Shown here piece by piece: positions 25,403-34,671 of a DNA stretch of 64,000 nt (its first letter is position 1; the number at the start of each line of letters is the position of its first letter). The DNA comes from Micavibrio aeruginosavorus_D (GTDB lineage: Bacteria > Pseudomonadota > Alphaproteobacteria > Micavibrionales > Micavibrionaceae). Under the pieces are notes generated by a model. It searched no databases. It was given only the letters and a program-made list of their open reading frames with translations, and was not told the DNA's origin. The DNA is taken from assembly GCF_051245535.1 (NCBI RefSeq), contig NZ_CP195303.1, positions 868,001 to 932,000 of the forward strand, given 5' to 3'. The translations under genes were made by a program, and so were the position numbers.

Positions 25403-25867
25403 TTAATTGTCCATGATCATGGCGCTGAATTCGGCCTCGGCGCACAACGTGTCGCCGACCATGGCTTCGCCCTTGAATTTCCAGACGGGGCCGCGCTGCT
25501 TCGTTTTTTGCACATGGATGTGCAGGGAATCCCCCGGCACGACCGGCTTGCGGAAACGTGCCTGATCAATGGTCATGAAATAGACCAGCTTGCCCTCGGC
25601 CTCTTTCCCCAGCGTTTGTACGACCATGATGGCCGCCGTCTGGGCCATGGCCTCAACAATCAAAACACCCGGCATCACCGGAAAACGGGGGAAGTGCCCT
25701 TGGAAATGCGGTTCGTTGAATGTCACGTTTTTCAGACCAACGGCGCGTTCATTCGGCACGAATTCCAAAATCCGATCCACCAAAAGGATAGGATAGCGAT
25801 GCGGGATCATTTCCATGATCCGTGTGATGTCGATGTTCACTGCCGCAGAGGCGTTTTGTTCGCTCAT
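25403..25867 (-). CDS. fabZ: 3-hydroxyacyl-[acyl-carrier-protein] dehydratase FabZ
   Basis: Dehydrates 3-hydroxyacyl-ACP in fatty acid elongation and so competes with LpxA and LpxD for the same substrate. About 154 aa. Hot-dog fold with the N-terminal IPHRYPILLVDRILEF, the catalytic His and Glu in FNEPHFQGHFPRFPVMPGVL and LIVEAMAQTAAIMV, and a C-terminal CAEAEFSAMI. The ATG at 25865-25867 is 6 nt after AGAAGAG; a second ATG at 25873 in the same frame adds two residues. Embedded between lpxD and lpxA as usual. Confidence 0.97.
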   Translation of the reverse strand: MSEQNASAAVNIDITRIMEMIPHRYPILLVDRILEFVPNERAVGLKNVTFNEPHFQGHFPRFPVMPGVLIVEAMAQTAAIMVVQTLGKEAEGKLVYFMTIDQARFRKPVVPGDSLHIHVQKTKQRGPVWKFKGEAMVGDTLCAEAEFSAMIMDN

Positions 25868-25879
25868 GGTCATCTCTTC

Positions 25880-26896
25880 TTATTTCTGTTTTTTGATCAG
25901 GCGATTCAATAGGGCAATTTGACGCATATGTTGCTTGATTGGCAAGGCCGGAGAGCCCATTTGTTCCTCACCCGCCGGAACATCCCGCATCAGTCCCGAT
26001 TGCGCCGCAATACGCGCGCCACGGCCAATGCGCAAATGCCCGGCCACGCCGACCTGCCCGGCCAGAACGACATAATCTTCCAACACGGTGGACCCGGACA
26101 CACCGACCTGGGACACGATGACGCACCCACGGCCAATTTTTACGTTATGTCCAATTTGAACAAGATTGTCGATCCACGTGCCCGCGCCAATCACCGTATC
26201 CGGCCCCGCCCCGCGGTCGATACAGGTATTCGCCCCGATTTCGACGCGATCCTCGATCACGACGCGGCCCAATTGCGGCACCTTCACATGGCCCGCCGGG
26301 TCAATGGCAAACCCGAACCCGTCTTGTCCAATCCGCACACCGGGGTACAAACGCACGGCATTCCCCAGCACACAATGCGTAATCGCGGCCCCGGCGCCAA
26401 TGCGGCATTTCTGGCCCATCGTAACGTTGCGGCCAATCACGGCGTTGGATTCGATCCACGTGCCATCGCCAATTTTTGCGCCGGCCTGCACCACCGCCCC
26501 AGCATCAATAACGCACCCAGCCCCAATCGTGGCGGATGGATCGACGTGGGCATTGGGTGCAATATGCGCGTCTGGATACGCTTCCGGATAAAATTTCTGC
26601 GCGCACAGGGCATAGGCTTTGTAAGGGTTTTTGCTGACCAGCAGGGCCATGCCCGCCGGTGCAAATTCCACCATTTGCGGGGCGACGAAACACGCCGCGG
26701 CCTTGCTGGCCCGGAACGCATCACGATATTTGATGTTATCGAGGAAGCTGATCTGATCCGCACCCGCCTGATCCAACGCACCCACATCATGGATTATCTG
26801 TGCGGAATCGCCCCTTTGCAATTCCGCCCCACAAGATGCGGCGATGTCGGCAAGACTGAATGGCCCCAGCCGGGTGAAGAACGATTGATCAGCCAT
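25880..26896 (-). CDS. lpxD: UDP-3-O-(3-hydroxyacyl)glucosamine N-acyltransferase
   Basis: Third step of lipid A synthesis, adding the N-linked acyl chain. 338 aa. N-terminal uridine-binding domain (LADIAASCGAELQRGDSAQI), then a long left-handed beta helix of hexapeptide repeats (HVDPSATIGAGCVIDAGAVV) with the catalytic-region QDGFGFAIDPAGHVKVPQLG, and a C-terminal helix ending LLNRLIKKQK. Sits 6 nt downstream of the OmpH/Skp gene and 12 nt before fabZ. Confidence 0.97.
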   Translation of the reverse strand: MADQSFFTRLGPFSLADIAASCGAELQRGDSAQIIHDVGALDQAGADQISFLDNIKYRDAFRASKAAACFVAPQMVEFAPAGMALLVSKNPYKAYALCAQKFYPEAYPDAHIAPNAHVDPSATIGAGCVIDAGAVVQAGAKIGDGTWIESNAVIGRNVTMGQKCRIGAGAAITHCVLGNAVRLYPGVRIGQDGFGFAIDPAGHVKVPQLGRVVIEDRVEIGANTCIDRGAGPDTVIGAGTWIDNLVQIGHNVKIGRGCVIVSQVGVSGSTVLEDYVVLAGQVGVAGHLRIGRGARIAAQSGLMRDVPAGEEQMGSPALPIKQHMRQIALLNRLIKKQK

Positions 26897-26902
26897 AGAA
26901 TA

Positions 26903-27565
26903 TTACTCAGCCGCTGGAGCGTTTGATTTTTCGGCACCTTCCAAAGCGGTATCAACGGCTTTTTCCGCTGCGCTGATATCCAGCTTCACGTCCGGGAAAT
27001 CTTTGTTCAGCTTGTCCATCACCGGGCCGGTAATGTCCATTTCCTTTTCGGCCAGAACGACGTTCTGACGGGTCAGGACAATGTCATAGCCGTTGGCTTG
27101 CGCCTGTTCGGCCACAATTTCGGTCATGCGGGCGCGCAGTTTGTTATAGGCATCGGCCGATGCCTTCTCCAGCGATACGCGGCGGCGTTGCGCCAGACGA
27201 CGGGCATCCAGCAATTTTTCTTCAAACGCACGGCGTTTTTCGGCAAACTTTTCCGGGGTCAGCTTGTCACGCTCAGCCACCAGCTTCTTCTCTTCATCCC
27301 CCAGATCGCGTTCCATCTTGGAAAATTCCTTCTGGAAAGCATCGCGCTGAGTCGCCAGTTGATCCTGAATCGATTTTCCGGCTTTGGAACTGTTCAAAAC
27401 GGCTTGTGCATCAATCACGGCAATGACGTGGCCAAACCCAGCGATAGCTTCCGCCGAATTTTTGCTCGCATGGCTCAGCAACGACGGCCCAACAATCAGG
27501 GCCAACCCGGCCAAAACAACAACACCGGCACCAGCCAGAACAGCCATTTTACTTACTTGCATCAT
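26903..27565 (-). CDS. skp: OmpH/Skp-family periplasmic chaperone
   Basis: About 220 aa. An N-terminal signal or membrane anchor (about 5-30, KMAVLAGAGVVVLAGLALIV), then the OmpH-like core: a short beta part (AVIDAQAVLNSSKAGKSIQD) and long charged helices (about 70-150) that form the coiled-coil arms of Skp. Skp holds unfolded outer-membrane proteins on the way to BamA, which lies just upstream. The hydrophobic stretch is long and no clear cleavage site is seen, so it may stay anchored. Start at ATG 27563-27565 or the next ATG, both behind AAGGG; a Glu/Ala-rich tail ends the protein. Confidence 0.85.
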   Translation of the reverse strand: MMQVSKMAVLAGAGVVVLAGLALIVGPSLLSHASKNSAEAIAGFGHVIAVIDAQAVLNSSKAGKSIQDQLATQRDAFQKEFSKMERDLGDEEKKLVAERDKLTPEKFAEKRRAFEEKLLDARRLAQRRRVSLEKASADAYNKLRARMTEIVAEQAQANGYDIVLTRQNVVLAEKEMDITGPVMDKLNKDFPDVKLDISAAEKAVDTALEGAEKSNAPAAE

Positions 27566-27592
27566 CAAACCCTTTTTCTTGTCAGGTGTATG

Positions 27593-29914
27593 TTAGAACC
27601 GCGTGCCAAAGCTGAAGCGGAAGTTTTCTTCTTTGTCGAAATCTTCCTTCATGAACGGAGCGGCAAAATCAACCCGAACCGGGCCGATTGGTGAACGCCA
27701 TGAAACGCCCACACCGGCACCGCCACGCAGGGAGTCGAGATCTTCGACATCGGCACCGACGTCGTCAATGTCCCACAACGAGCCAAAGTCGGTAAAGGCG
27801 TGACCCTTAATCCCCATTTCATCAGGCAGACCAATCGGGAACGACAATTCCGCCGACGCCCGATAGAACATGTTACCACCCAGCGAGTCATCCGTAGAAA
27901 CATCGCGCGGACCAACACCGGCCGGTTCGAAACCGCGCAATGTTGCACCACCCAGGAAGAAGCGTTCGTTAATGGCAACGCTTTCATCGCCATAACCCTG
28001 AATCACCCCAACCTCACCCAATACGTTCAGGACAACACGGTCCGTATCGAACACAGGATAAAAGTGGGACGCGCCCAGTTTACCGGAAATATATTGCGAA
28101 TCTCCACCCAAACCGGACATTTCAGCATCAAACCAGCCATAGGTGCCCTCGGACGGGAACAGGGTGCTGTTCCGTGAGTCATAGGTCAGCATCTGGCCAA
28201 TGGCAGAGGTCGAACGTTCGCCCGCCTGCTCTTGAATGTAGCGAGATGCGTCACTCTGCACGTCGGTAATCTCGTTCTGCTCAACGCGATAACGCAGGGA
28301 CTGACGCCATTTTTCAGACAACGGGTAGCCAAATTCAAAACCACCACCGGTCCGCTTCTGGTCATAGGAGCTTTCGTCCTGCAAGTCGCGGGTCATGTGG
28401 AAGGCGTTGACGCCAGCCGAGAAATCGCGATCAAGGAAATACGGTTCGGTAAAGGCGAAATCAAATTCCGTCCGTTCACCCGCAATCGTGGCGCCGAGCA
28501 GCATATCCTGCCCCTTACCCAGGAAGTTGCGTTCGCGAATCCGGAAGTCAGCCAACGGACCATCAGCGGTCGAGAAACCGGCACCGATGGAGAGTTCGCC
28601 CGTGGATTTTTCAGCCACTTCGATATCAACCACGGACTTGTCCGGTGCGGTGCCCGGCTGCGGCGTGACGATTACGTTTTCGAAATAACCAAGGTCGCGA
28701 ATTTTCTGTTCCGACTTGGCCACTTTTTCACGGTTGAACGCGTCGCCTTCGACCAGATCCATTTCGCGACGGATCACCTTGTCCAGCGTGCGGACGTTGC
28801 CGCGAATATCAATACGCTCAACAAACACTTTCGGCGTTTCGCGGATATTGAAGGTCAGATCAACAGTGCGTTTCTCACGGTTGCGTTCAACACTCGGTTT
28901 CACATCAACGAAGGCAAATTGACGGTTGCCCAGTTCGCGCGTGAATTGATCCACCGTGCGTTCAACTTCGTCCGCATTATACCAGTCACCCGGCTTGAAC
29001 GTCAGGAACGGAATCAGTTCCGCTTCGTTGAAGTCGCGCAGATTGGCGTCAATCGTCACATTGCCAACGCGATAACGCGGGCCTTCTTCAACGGTGAAGG
29101 TCAGATAGAAAGCATCCTTGTCCTTGGACAATTCGGCGTTAGAGGCCAGAATGCGGAAATCAGCGTAGCCTTGCGACAGATAGAACCGGCGCAGCAATTC
29201 CTGGTCATAGGACAGACGGTCCGGATCATAGCGGTCATCGGCCCCGAGGAAGCGATACCAGCGATCTTCCTTCGTGCTGATCTCGGTGCGCAGCGTGTCA
29301 TCGTCATACACTTCGTTACCAACGAAACGAATGCCTTTCACTTTCGTGACCGGACCTTCGTCAATTTCAAAAACCAGATTGACGCGGTTTTGATCCAGCT
29401 CGATCACTTTCGGATCGATCTGGGCCGAGAAACGGCCAGAGCGCGTGTACACTTGATACAGGCGGTTCAGGTCGGATTGCACCTTCGTCCGTGTAAACAC
29501 CTGACGCGGGCGCAGGCTGATTTCAGCCAGCAGATCTTCGTCTTTCAGCTTGTCATTGCCTTCGAACGCAATCTCGCTGATGACCGGGTTTTCAACGACG
29601 GTCACTTCCAGCGTGCTGCCCTTCTGGCGCAGGGTCACGTCGGCGAACAGACCCGTGCCAAACAAGCTTTTCAACGCGCCATCCAACAAGTCCTGCGTCA
29701 TCGCGTCGCCAACCTTGGCGTCCAGATACGTCAGAACAGTCACAGGTTCGATACGCTGTGTGCCGAGCACTTCGATGTCTTTGATTTTCGTGCCCGTTGC
29801 CTGTTCAGCCCCATACCCTTGTGCGGATACGGCTGTAGGCACGGCCAGAATGGAGAAAGCGCAAAGCCCCGCTATGGCCAGAAGGCCAAGCCCTGTAACA
29901 CGGATCATGTTCAT
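27593..29914 (-). CDS. bamA: Outer-membrane assembly factor BamA
   Basis: Central subunit of the complex that inserts beta-barrel proteins into the outer membrane. 773 aa. Signal peptide (about 1-31, ending TAVSAQG), five POTRA domains (about 40-420; the first begins IKDIEVLGTQRIEPVTVLTY), then the Omp85 barrel with RGFEPAGVGPRD (the conserved RGF loop) and a C-terminal aromatic residue in FGTRF. The ATG at 29912-29914 follows AGGA. Operon order rseP-bamA-skp-lpxD is conserved in proteobacteria. Confidence 0.98.
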   Translation of the reverse strand: MNMIRVTGLGLLAIAGLCAFSILAVPTAVSAQGYGAEQATGTKIKDIEVLGTQRIEPVTVLTYLDAKVGDAMTQDLLDGALKSLFGTGLFADVTLRQKGSTLEVTVVENPVISEIAFEGNDKLKDEDLLAEISLRPRQVFTRTKVQSDLNRLYQVYTRSGRFSAQIDPKVIELDQNRVNLVFEIDEGPVTKVKGIRFVGNEVYDDDTLRTEISTKEDRWYRFLGADDRYDPDRLSYDQELLRRFYLSQGYADFRILASNAELSKDKDAFYLTFTVEEGPRYRVGNVTIDANLRDFNEAELIPFLTFKPGDWYNADEVERTVDQFTRELGNRQFAFVDVKPSVERNREKRTVDLTFNIRETPKVFVERIDIRGNVRTLDKVIRREMDLVEGDAFNREKVAKSEQKIRDLGYFENVIVTPQPGTAPDKSVVDIEVAEKSTGELSIGAGFSTADGPLADFRIRERNFLGKGQDMLLGATIAGERTEFDFAFTEPYFLDRDFSAGVNAFHMTRDLQDESSYDQKRTGGGFEFGYPLSEKWRQSLRYRVEQNEITDVQSDASRYIQEQAGERSTSAIGQMLTYDSRNSTLFPSEGTYGWFDAEMSGLGGDSQYISGKLGASHFYPVFDTDRVVLNVLGEVGVIQGYGDESVAINERFFLGGATLRGFEPAGVGPRDVSTDDSLGGNMFYRASAELSFPIGLPDEMGIKGHAFTDFGSLWDIDDVGADVEDLDSLRGGAGVGVSWRSPIGPVRVDFAAPFMKEDFDKEENFRFSFGTRF

Positions 29915-29937
29915 TTACGTCCTGTAGGAATCGCCGA

Positions 29938-31329
29938 TCAGAGGACCAGCTGTACGATATCGTTCAGGTTAGCAAATAGCATGATTCCGACAAGTATGGC
30001 TAGCCCGAATCGGAAGGCATATTCCTGAAATTGTTCAGAAATCGGGCCCCCTTTAACCGCTTCAACGGCATAGAAAGCCAAGTGGCCACCATCCAGCATC
30101 GGGATTGGGAACAGGTTGATCAATCCAAGGTTTATGGAAAGCAGGGCCGTGAAGCTGATCAGCGCCAAAATCCCCACCTGCGCCATGTCACCAGCCAGCG
30201 CCCCGATGCGGATAATCCCGCCCAGTTCCGTCGCGCTGCGCGTTCCGGTGAACATCTGGCCAATAGCTTCCAGCGTACTGGTGGTCACGGACCATGTTTC
30301 GGCCACAGCCGCCCCAACGGCCCCAACCGGATTATGACGAATGGTTTTCTGCGGCGCACCCTGCGCCACGACCAAAACGTTATACCCTTCGGATTCCGGG
30401 ATTTTCAGGTCCTGGTTCTGTTCCAGCAAGGGCTGGACGATCATGTCCTCTTCCTTTGCGCCACGATCCAGCGTAATCGGGAAGGTCTTGCCCATATTGG
30501 CCAGCAGAGCCGCACGGATCGCGTCCGGCGTTTCGGTGCGCTGGCCGTTTACGGCCACGATATTGTCAATCGCCAGACCATCGCCCGGGCTGATCACGCC
30601 CAGCATGCCGCGGGTGCTTTTGAACCCGTGGCGGTCTTCGGTTTCCATCCGTTCCGGCGTTGCGGTCAGACTGACCACCTCACCACCGCGGTCGATGGTG
30701 AACTCCATCGGCGTATCCAGCTTCACCATGACGGAACGGCGCAATTCATCGAAACGATCAATCGACTGCCCATCAATGGTCAAAATCACGTCATGCGGCT
30801 TGAACCCGGCCTTGTCCGCGGCGGAACCAGCAATCACAGCGGAGGATTCCGCCGGGGTGACATCCTGACCATGGAACATGAACAAGCCCGCCAGCAAAAC
30901 AACGGCGAACAGGTAGTTAATCGCCGGGCCAGCAAAGACGATGGCCGCACGCTTGCCGACGGATTTGGCGAAGAAAGCCTCTTTCCGTTCGGCTTCGGTC
31001 ATGGCGCGCGGTGCTTCACCACCCTCGCCTTTGACCTTATCCGTATGGCCTGCACTGGCCGGGTCGGAATCGCCAAACATTTTGACGTAGCCGCCCAACG
31101 GGATCAGCGAGAATTTCCAGCGTGTGCCGTGTTTGTCGTTAAAGCCCCAGATTTCGCGGCCAAAACCGATGGAGAACACTTCCACCCGCACACCGCACAG
31201 GCGCGCGACGTAGTAGTGGCCAAATTCATGGATGAACACCAGAATGCTCAAGACCAGCAGGAACGACCCGCCATAAAGCCAGACATTACCGGCAACAAGC
31301 TGAAACATTTCGGCCATGGACGTGGTCAT
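29938..31329 (-). CDS. rseP: RseP-type intramembrane site-2 zinc protease
   Basis: Cleaves membrane-embedded targets such as anti-sigma factors after a first cut, and clears signal peptides. 463 aa. Zinc motif HEFGH in the first membrane helix (ILVFIHEFGHYYVARLCGVR), a PDZ domain in the middle (AADKAGFKPHDVILTIDG), a degenerate second PDZ and the third zinc ligand in NLFPIPMLDGGHLAFYAVEA near the C-terminus. Four or so membrane helices. Lies between dxr and bamA, 23-24 nt from each. Confidence 0.96.
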   Translation of the reverse strand: MTTSMAEMFQLVAGNVWLYGGSFLLVLSILVFIHEFGHYYVARLCGVRVEVFSIGFGREIWGFNDKHGTRWKFSLIPLGGYVKMFGDSDPASAGHTDKVKGEGGEAPRAMTEAERKEAFFAKSVGKRAAIVFAGPAINYLFAVVLLAGLFMFHGQDVTPAESSAVIAGSAADKAGFKPHDVILTIDGQSIDRFDELRRSVMVKLDTPMEFTIDRGGEVVSLTATPERMETEDRHGFKSTRGMLGVISPGDGLAIDNIVAVNGQRTETPDAIRAALLANMGKTFPITLDRGAKEEDMIVQPLLEQNQDLKIPESEGYNVLVVAQGAPQKTIRHNPVGAVGAAVAETWSVTTSTLEAIGQMFTGTRSATELGGIIRIGALAGDMAQVGILALISFTALLSINLGLINLFPIPMLDGGHLAFYAVEAVKGGPISEQFQEYAFRFGLAILVGIMLFANLNDIVQLVL

Positions 31330-31353
31330 TGCAACTCCGTAGGATCTTGGTCG

Positions 31354-32526
31354 TTAAGCGCTTTTCAGCGCGTGATGAGAATTCATATAGGCGGTTGTAT
31401 CGTCGCGCACAGCGCCGTCAAAGTCCAGCACATCAGAAAGATTGGACATATCCACCTTTTCGACGCGTTCGACCGCATATCTCACTGCGTCCATAATACC
31501 ATAAAACCCGATCCGCCCGTCCAGAAATGCCGCAACGGCCACTTCGTTCGCCGCGTTGAACGCTATGCAATGGGCTGGGCCAGCGCGCAAACAATCATAC
31601 GCCATTGGGATAGAGGGGAAGCGCACCGGGTCGATCTGTTCAAAATCCAGCCGGGTCAGTGTTTTTAAATCCAGACGCTGGCCGCTGGTGCGAATCCGGT
31701 CGGGCCAGCCCAAAGTATAGGCAATCGGCGTGCGCATATCCGGCGCGCCCAATTGGGCAAGAACCGATCCATCGGCATATTCGACCATGGAGTGAATGAC
31801 CGATTGCGGGTGGACCAGCACGTCAATCTGTTCCGGCGGCATGGCGAACAGATAATGCGCCTCGATCACCTCCAGCGCCTTGTTCATCATGCTGGCGCTG
31901 TCGACGGAAATTTTGGCGCCCATGGTCCAGTTCGGGTGAGCCACGGCCTGCGCCGGGGTGGCGGCGCGCATTTGATCCATCGTCCACGTGCGGAACGGAC
32001 CGCCCGATGCGGTCAGGATAATGCGGTCAATGCCGGCGCGGTTTTCATTTTCAAAAACCTGAAACACGGCGTTGTGTTCGCTGTCCACGGGCAACAGGAT
32101 CGCGCCGCTTGCACGCGCCGCCGCCATCACCAACGGCCCGGCGGCCACCAACGGTTCTTTGTTTGCAATCGCCACGCACTGCCCTTGGGCAATCGCGGCC
32201 AGAATGGGTTCCAGCCCTGCCATGCCGACAATCGCCGCCATGGTCCAATCGCTCGGCATGCTGGCCGCTTCGATCACGGCAGAACGCCCGGCGGCACATT
32301 CAATGCCCGTTCCGGCCAGACGGCTTTTCAATGCGGCATAGTGGGATTCATCGCCAATGACGGCGCGTTTGGCTTTCAACTGAATCGCTTGATCGGCCAG
32401 ACGGTCCACATTCGTCTGTGCCGTCAGGGCCTGCACGTCATAGGCTTGTGGATTGTTCAGGATCAGATCAACCGTCGATGTGCCCACCGATCCGGTCGAT
32501 CCCAGAATTGTGACGCGTTTACTCAT
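31354..32526 (-). CDS. dxr: 1-deoxy-D-xylulose 5-phosphate reductoisomerase
   Basis: Second step of the MEP isoprenoid pathway, giving MEP with NADPH. 390 aa. N-terminal nucleotide fold RVTILGSTGSVGTSTVDLI, the metal and substrate region PVDSEHNAVFQV, and ASGGPFRTW and NWTMGAKISVDSASMMNKAL. The ATG at 32524-32526 overlaps the cdsA stop by 4 nt. Its product leads to the polyprenyl chains made by UppS, encoded two genes upstream. Confidence 0.97.
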   Translation of the reverse strand: MSKRVTILGSTGSVGTSTVDLILNNPQAYDVQALTAQTNVDRLADQAIQLKAKRAVIGDESHYAALKSRLAGTGIECAAGRSAVIEAASMPSDWTMAAIVGMAGLEPILAAIAQGQCVAIANKEPLVAAGPLVMAAARASGAILLPVDSEHNAVFQVFENENRAGIDRIILTASGGPFRTWTMDQMRAATPAQAVAHPNWTMGAKISVDSASMMNKALEVIEAHYLFAMPPEQIDVLVHPQSVIHSMVEYADGSVLAQLGAPDMRTPIAYTLGWPDRIRTSGQRLDLKTLTRLDFEQIDPVRFPSIPMAYDCLRAGPAHCIAFNAANEVAVAAFLDGRIGFYGIMDAVRYAVERVEKVDMSNLSDVLDFDGAVRDDTTAYMNSHHALKSA

Positions 32527-33215
32527 CGCAACCACATCATGTAAGCCAGCAGGAACATGGGTGCTGCCAGCAGCAGTGAATCAATCCGGTCCAGCAAACC
32601 ACCATGACCGGGGATCAAATTCCCCGTATCTTTTACACCGACGCGGCGTTTGAATGCGGAGATCAACAAATCACCCGCCTGCCCCACGGCCCCGAACCAG
32701 CACCCGGTCAAAAACACGACGAATGAATGAACGGGAATCAAACCACCACTGACCACAGGTGTCCATTGCATCAGACTGGGGCGCGCGGCAAACAACGCGG
32801 TTAAAACGATGCCGCTGCACACCATCGCGCCGATAAACCCGGCCCATGTTTTATTCGGGCTGACCCGCGGGGCCAGTTTCGGCCCGCCAATCGCGCGGCC
32901 CGCAAAATACGCGCCAATATCGCTGGCCCAGACACAGAGCAACAACGTCGCGACCAGAAACAACCCTTCCAGAAATTGCGTCCGCAGCCAGATAAACGAT
33001 GTATAGGCCACAACCATATACAACGCGCCAACCAACACATCGCGCATCGGATGTTCACCCGCATCCGACATGCGCCACCATTCCCAAACGGAAATCATCG
33101 CCGCAACCAGCATGAAGATGAAGAAAGGCATATGCCCCAGATAAATCAGGAACAGGGTCAACGGCCCCAAAATCACGCCCGATAAAATGCGGGATTGCAG
33201 AGATGTCAGTTTCAT
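32523..33215 (-). CDS. cdsA: Phosphatidate cytidylyltransferase (CDP-diglyceride synthase)
   Basis: Makes CDP-diacylglycerol from phosphatidate and CTP for all membrane phospholipids. 230 aa with six to seven membrane segments; shorter than the E. coli enzyme but usual for alphaproteobacteria. Family signature near the C-terminus: SPNKTWAGFIGAM, then GAVGQAGDLLISAFKRR and KDTGNLIPGHGGLLDRIDSL. Coupled to dxr by overlap; an inverted repeat separates it from uppS. Confidence 0.95.
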   Translation of the reverse strand: MKLTSLQSRILSGVILGPLTLFLIYLGHMPFFIFMLVAAMISVWEWWRMSDAGEHPMRDVLVGALYMVVAYTSFIWLRTQFLEGLFLVATLLLCVWASDIGAYFAGRAIGGPKLAPRVSPNKTWAGFIGAMVCSGIVLTALFAARPSLMQWTPVVSGGLIPVHSFVVFLTGCWFGAVGQAGDLLISAFKRRVGVKDTGNLIPGHGGLLDRIDSLLLAAPMFLLAYMMWLR

Positions 33216-33280
33216 ATCCGGTTCAACCTGATCTGCGCCAATATAAATGCGCGGTGCCCTGTTTTATTCACCCCACATTC

Positions 33281-33346
33281 GTCATACCGGCGAAGGCCGG
33301 TATCCATGGGATGGATCGTATGGATACCGGCCTTCGCCGGTATGAC
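33281..33346. repeat. Long inverted repeat, ATCCATGG-core type (uppS-cdsA gap)
   Basis: Left arm GTCATACCGGCGAAGGCC, right arm GGCCTTCGCCGGTATGAC, a perfect match, with core GGTATCCATGGGATGG...TATGGATACC. The change from CCCGG to TACCGG on one side is matched on the other, so pairing is preserved. It lies within the uppS-cdsA run on the transcript. Confidence 0.85.
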
Positions 33347-33362
33347 GGCTTCTTTATTTCTT

Positions 33363-34082
33363 TTACTTTGCCTCAGACTTCACGCCACCAAAACGGCGGT
33401 CGCGCGCTTTGAAATCCGCAATGGCGGCTTCCAAATCGGCTTTCGAAAAATCGGGCCACAATGTGTCACAGTAAAACAATTCAGAATACGCACACTGCCA
33501 CAGCAAGAAATTGCTGATCCGGCGTTCGCCGCTGGTGCGGATCAAAATATCCGGGTCCGGCGCGCCTGCGGTGGACAGGAATTGCGGCAAATATTCCTCC
33601 GCCGCTTCATATGTCGGCTCAACACCCTGTTCGGCCAGGGCGCGCGCCATTTTCGTGGCCGCACACAAAATATCCTGCCGCCCACCATAGTTCAGGGCGA
33701 TCATCACGGTGATGGCTGTATTATTGGCGGTCAGGTTTTCGGCTTGCTCGATCATCTTGACGATATCGGGATCTAATTCTTCTCTGCGTCCAATAACTCT
33801 CAAGCGGATATTATTCCGGTGCAATTCCGCCGTCTCCGCGCGCAGATACATGCGCAGAAGGCGCATCAATTCGCGCACTTCATCAACCGGGCGGCTCCAG
33901 TTCTCCGTCGAAAACCCGAACAGAGTCAGATATTCAACACCCAACTCAACCGCCGATTCCACAACGCGCTTGACCGATTCAACGCCGCGCTGGTGCCCCG
34001 CCGTACGCGGAAGCCCCCGCTGCGTCGCCCAACGGCCATTGCCGTCCATAATAATCGCGATGTGACGCGGTGCCTGACTCAT
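33363..34082 (-). CDS. uppS: Undecaprenyl diphosphate synthase (cis-isoprenyl transferase)
   Basis: Builds the C55 lipid carrier for peptidoglycan and O-antigen. 239 aa. N-terminal catalytic stretch HIAIIMDGNGRWATQRGLPR (Asp of MDGNGRWA), RTAGHQRGVESV, TLFGFSTENWSRP, and the C-terminal LIRTSGERRISNFLLWQCAY and LWPDF. Begins 19 nt after frr and leads into cdsA across an inverted repeat. Confidence 0.98.
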   Translation of the reverse strand: MSQAPRHIAIIMDGNGRWATQRGLPRTAGHQRGVESVKRVVESAVELGVEYLTLFGFSTENWSRPVDEVRELMRLLRMYLRAETAELHRNNIRLRVIGRREELDPDIVKMIEQAENLTANNTAITVMIALNYGGRQDILCAATKMARALAEQGVEPTYEAAEEYLPQFLSTAGAPDPDILIRTSGERRISNFLLWQCAYSELFYCDTLWPDFSKADLEAAIADFKARDRRFGGVKSEAK

Positions 34083-34101
34083 GGTGCGGATACTCAGGGC
34101 C

Positions 34102-34650
34102 TCAAACGGTCATAATGTCTTTTTCTTTATCAACCAGCATCTTGTCGATCTGGGTGATAAAACCGTCCGTCAGCTTTTGCACTTCATCGGACAGGCGTTT
34201 TTGATCGTCTTCGGACACTTCGCCCTTCATCGCCTTGATATCATCCATGCCATCGCGGCGGATGTTGCGCACGGCGACGCGGGCGCCTTCGGCGTATTTA
34301 CCGGCCACTTTGGTCAGTTCTTTGCGGCGTTCTTCGTTCAATTGCGGAACCGGCACGCGGATCACGTTGCCTTCGGCTTGCGGGTTCAGACCCAGACCGG
34401 ATTCACGAATGGCTTTTTCAACGTTCTTGGCAATGGTGGCATCCCATACGGTGACCGTCAGCATGCGGGGTTCCGGTACACTGACCGAACCACACTGGCT
34501 GATCGGCATGTGCGAGCCATAGGCTTCAACCGAAACGGTTTCCAGCATGCTGCTGGACGCACGCCCGGTGCGCAGGCCCGTAAATTCGGTTTTCAACTGT
34601 TCCATCGCGCCATCCATGCGGCGTTTCAGATCATTTTTATCGTAAGCCAT
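34102..34650 (-). CDS. frr: Ribosome recycling factor
   Basis: Splits post-termination ribosomes together with EF-G. 182 aa, normal length. Signature segments: KRRMDGAMEQLKTEFTGLRT, GRASSSMLETVSVEAYGSHM, WDATIAKNVEKAIRESGLGL and RRKELTKVAGKYAEGARVAV. The ATG at 34648-34650 has AAGGAG upstream. Lies 21 nt after pyrH, the standard order. Confidence 0.98.
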   Translation of the reverse strand: MAYDKNDLKRRMDGAMEQLKTEFTGLRTGRASSSMLETVSVEAYGSHMPISQCGSVSVPEPRMLTVTVWDATIAKNVEKAIRESGLGLNPQAEGNVIRVPVPQLNEERRKELTKVAGKYAEGARVAVRNIRRDGMDDIKAMKGEVSEDDQKRLSDEVQKLTDGFITQIDKMLVDKEKDIMTV

Positions 34651-34671
34651 TGTATGTTCTCCTTCGTATTC

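Noticed and set aside
28232..30028. 598-aa plus-strand open frame opposite bamA
   Set aside because: It is the reverse-strand shadow of a certain bamA gene, has no ribosome site and reads as atypical His/Arg/Phe-rich sequence.
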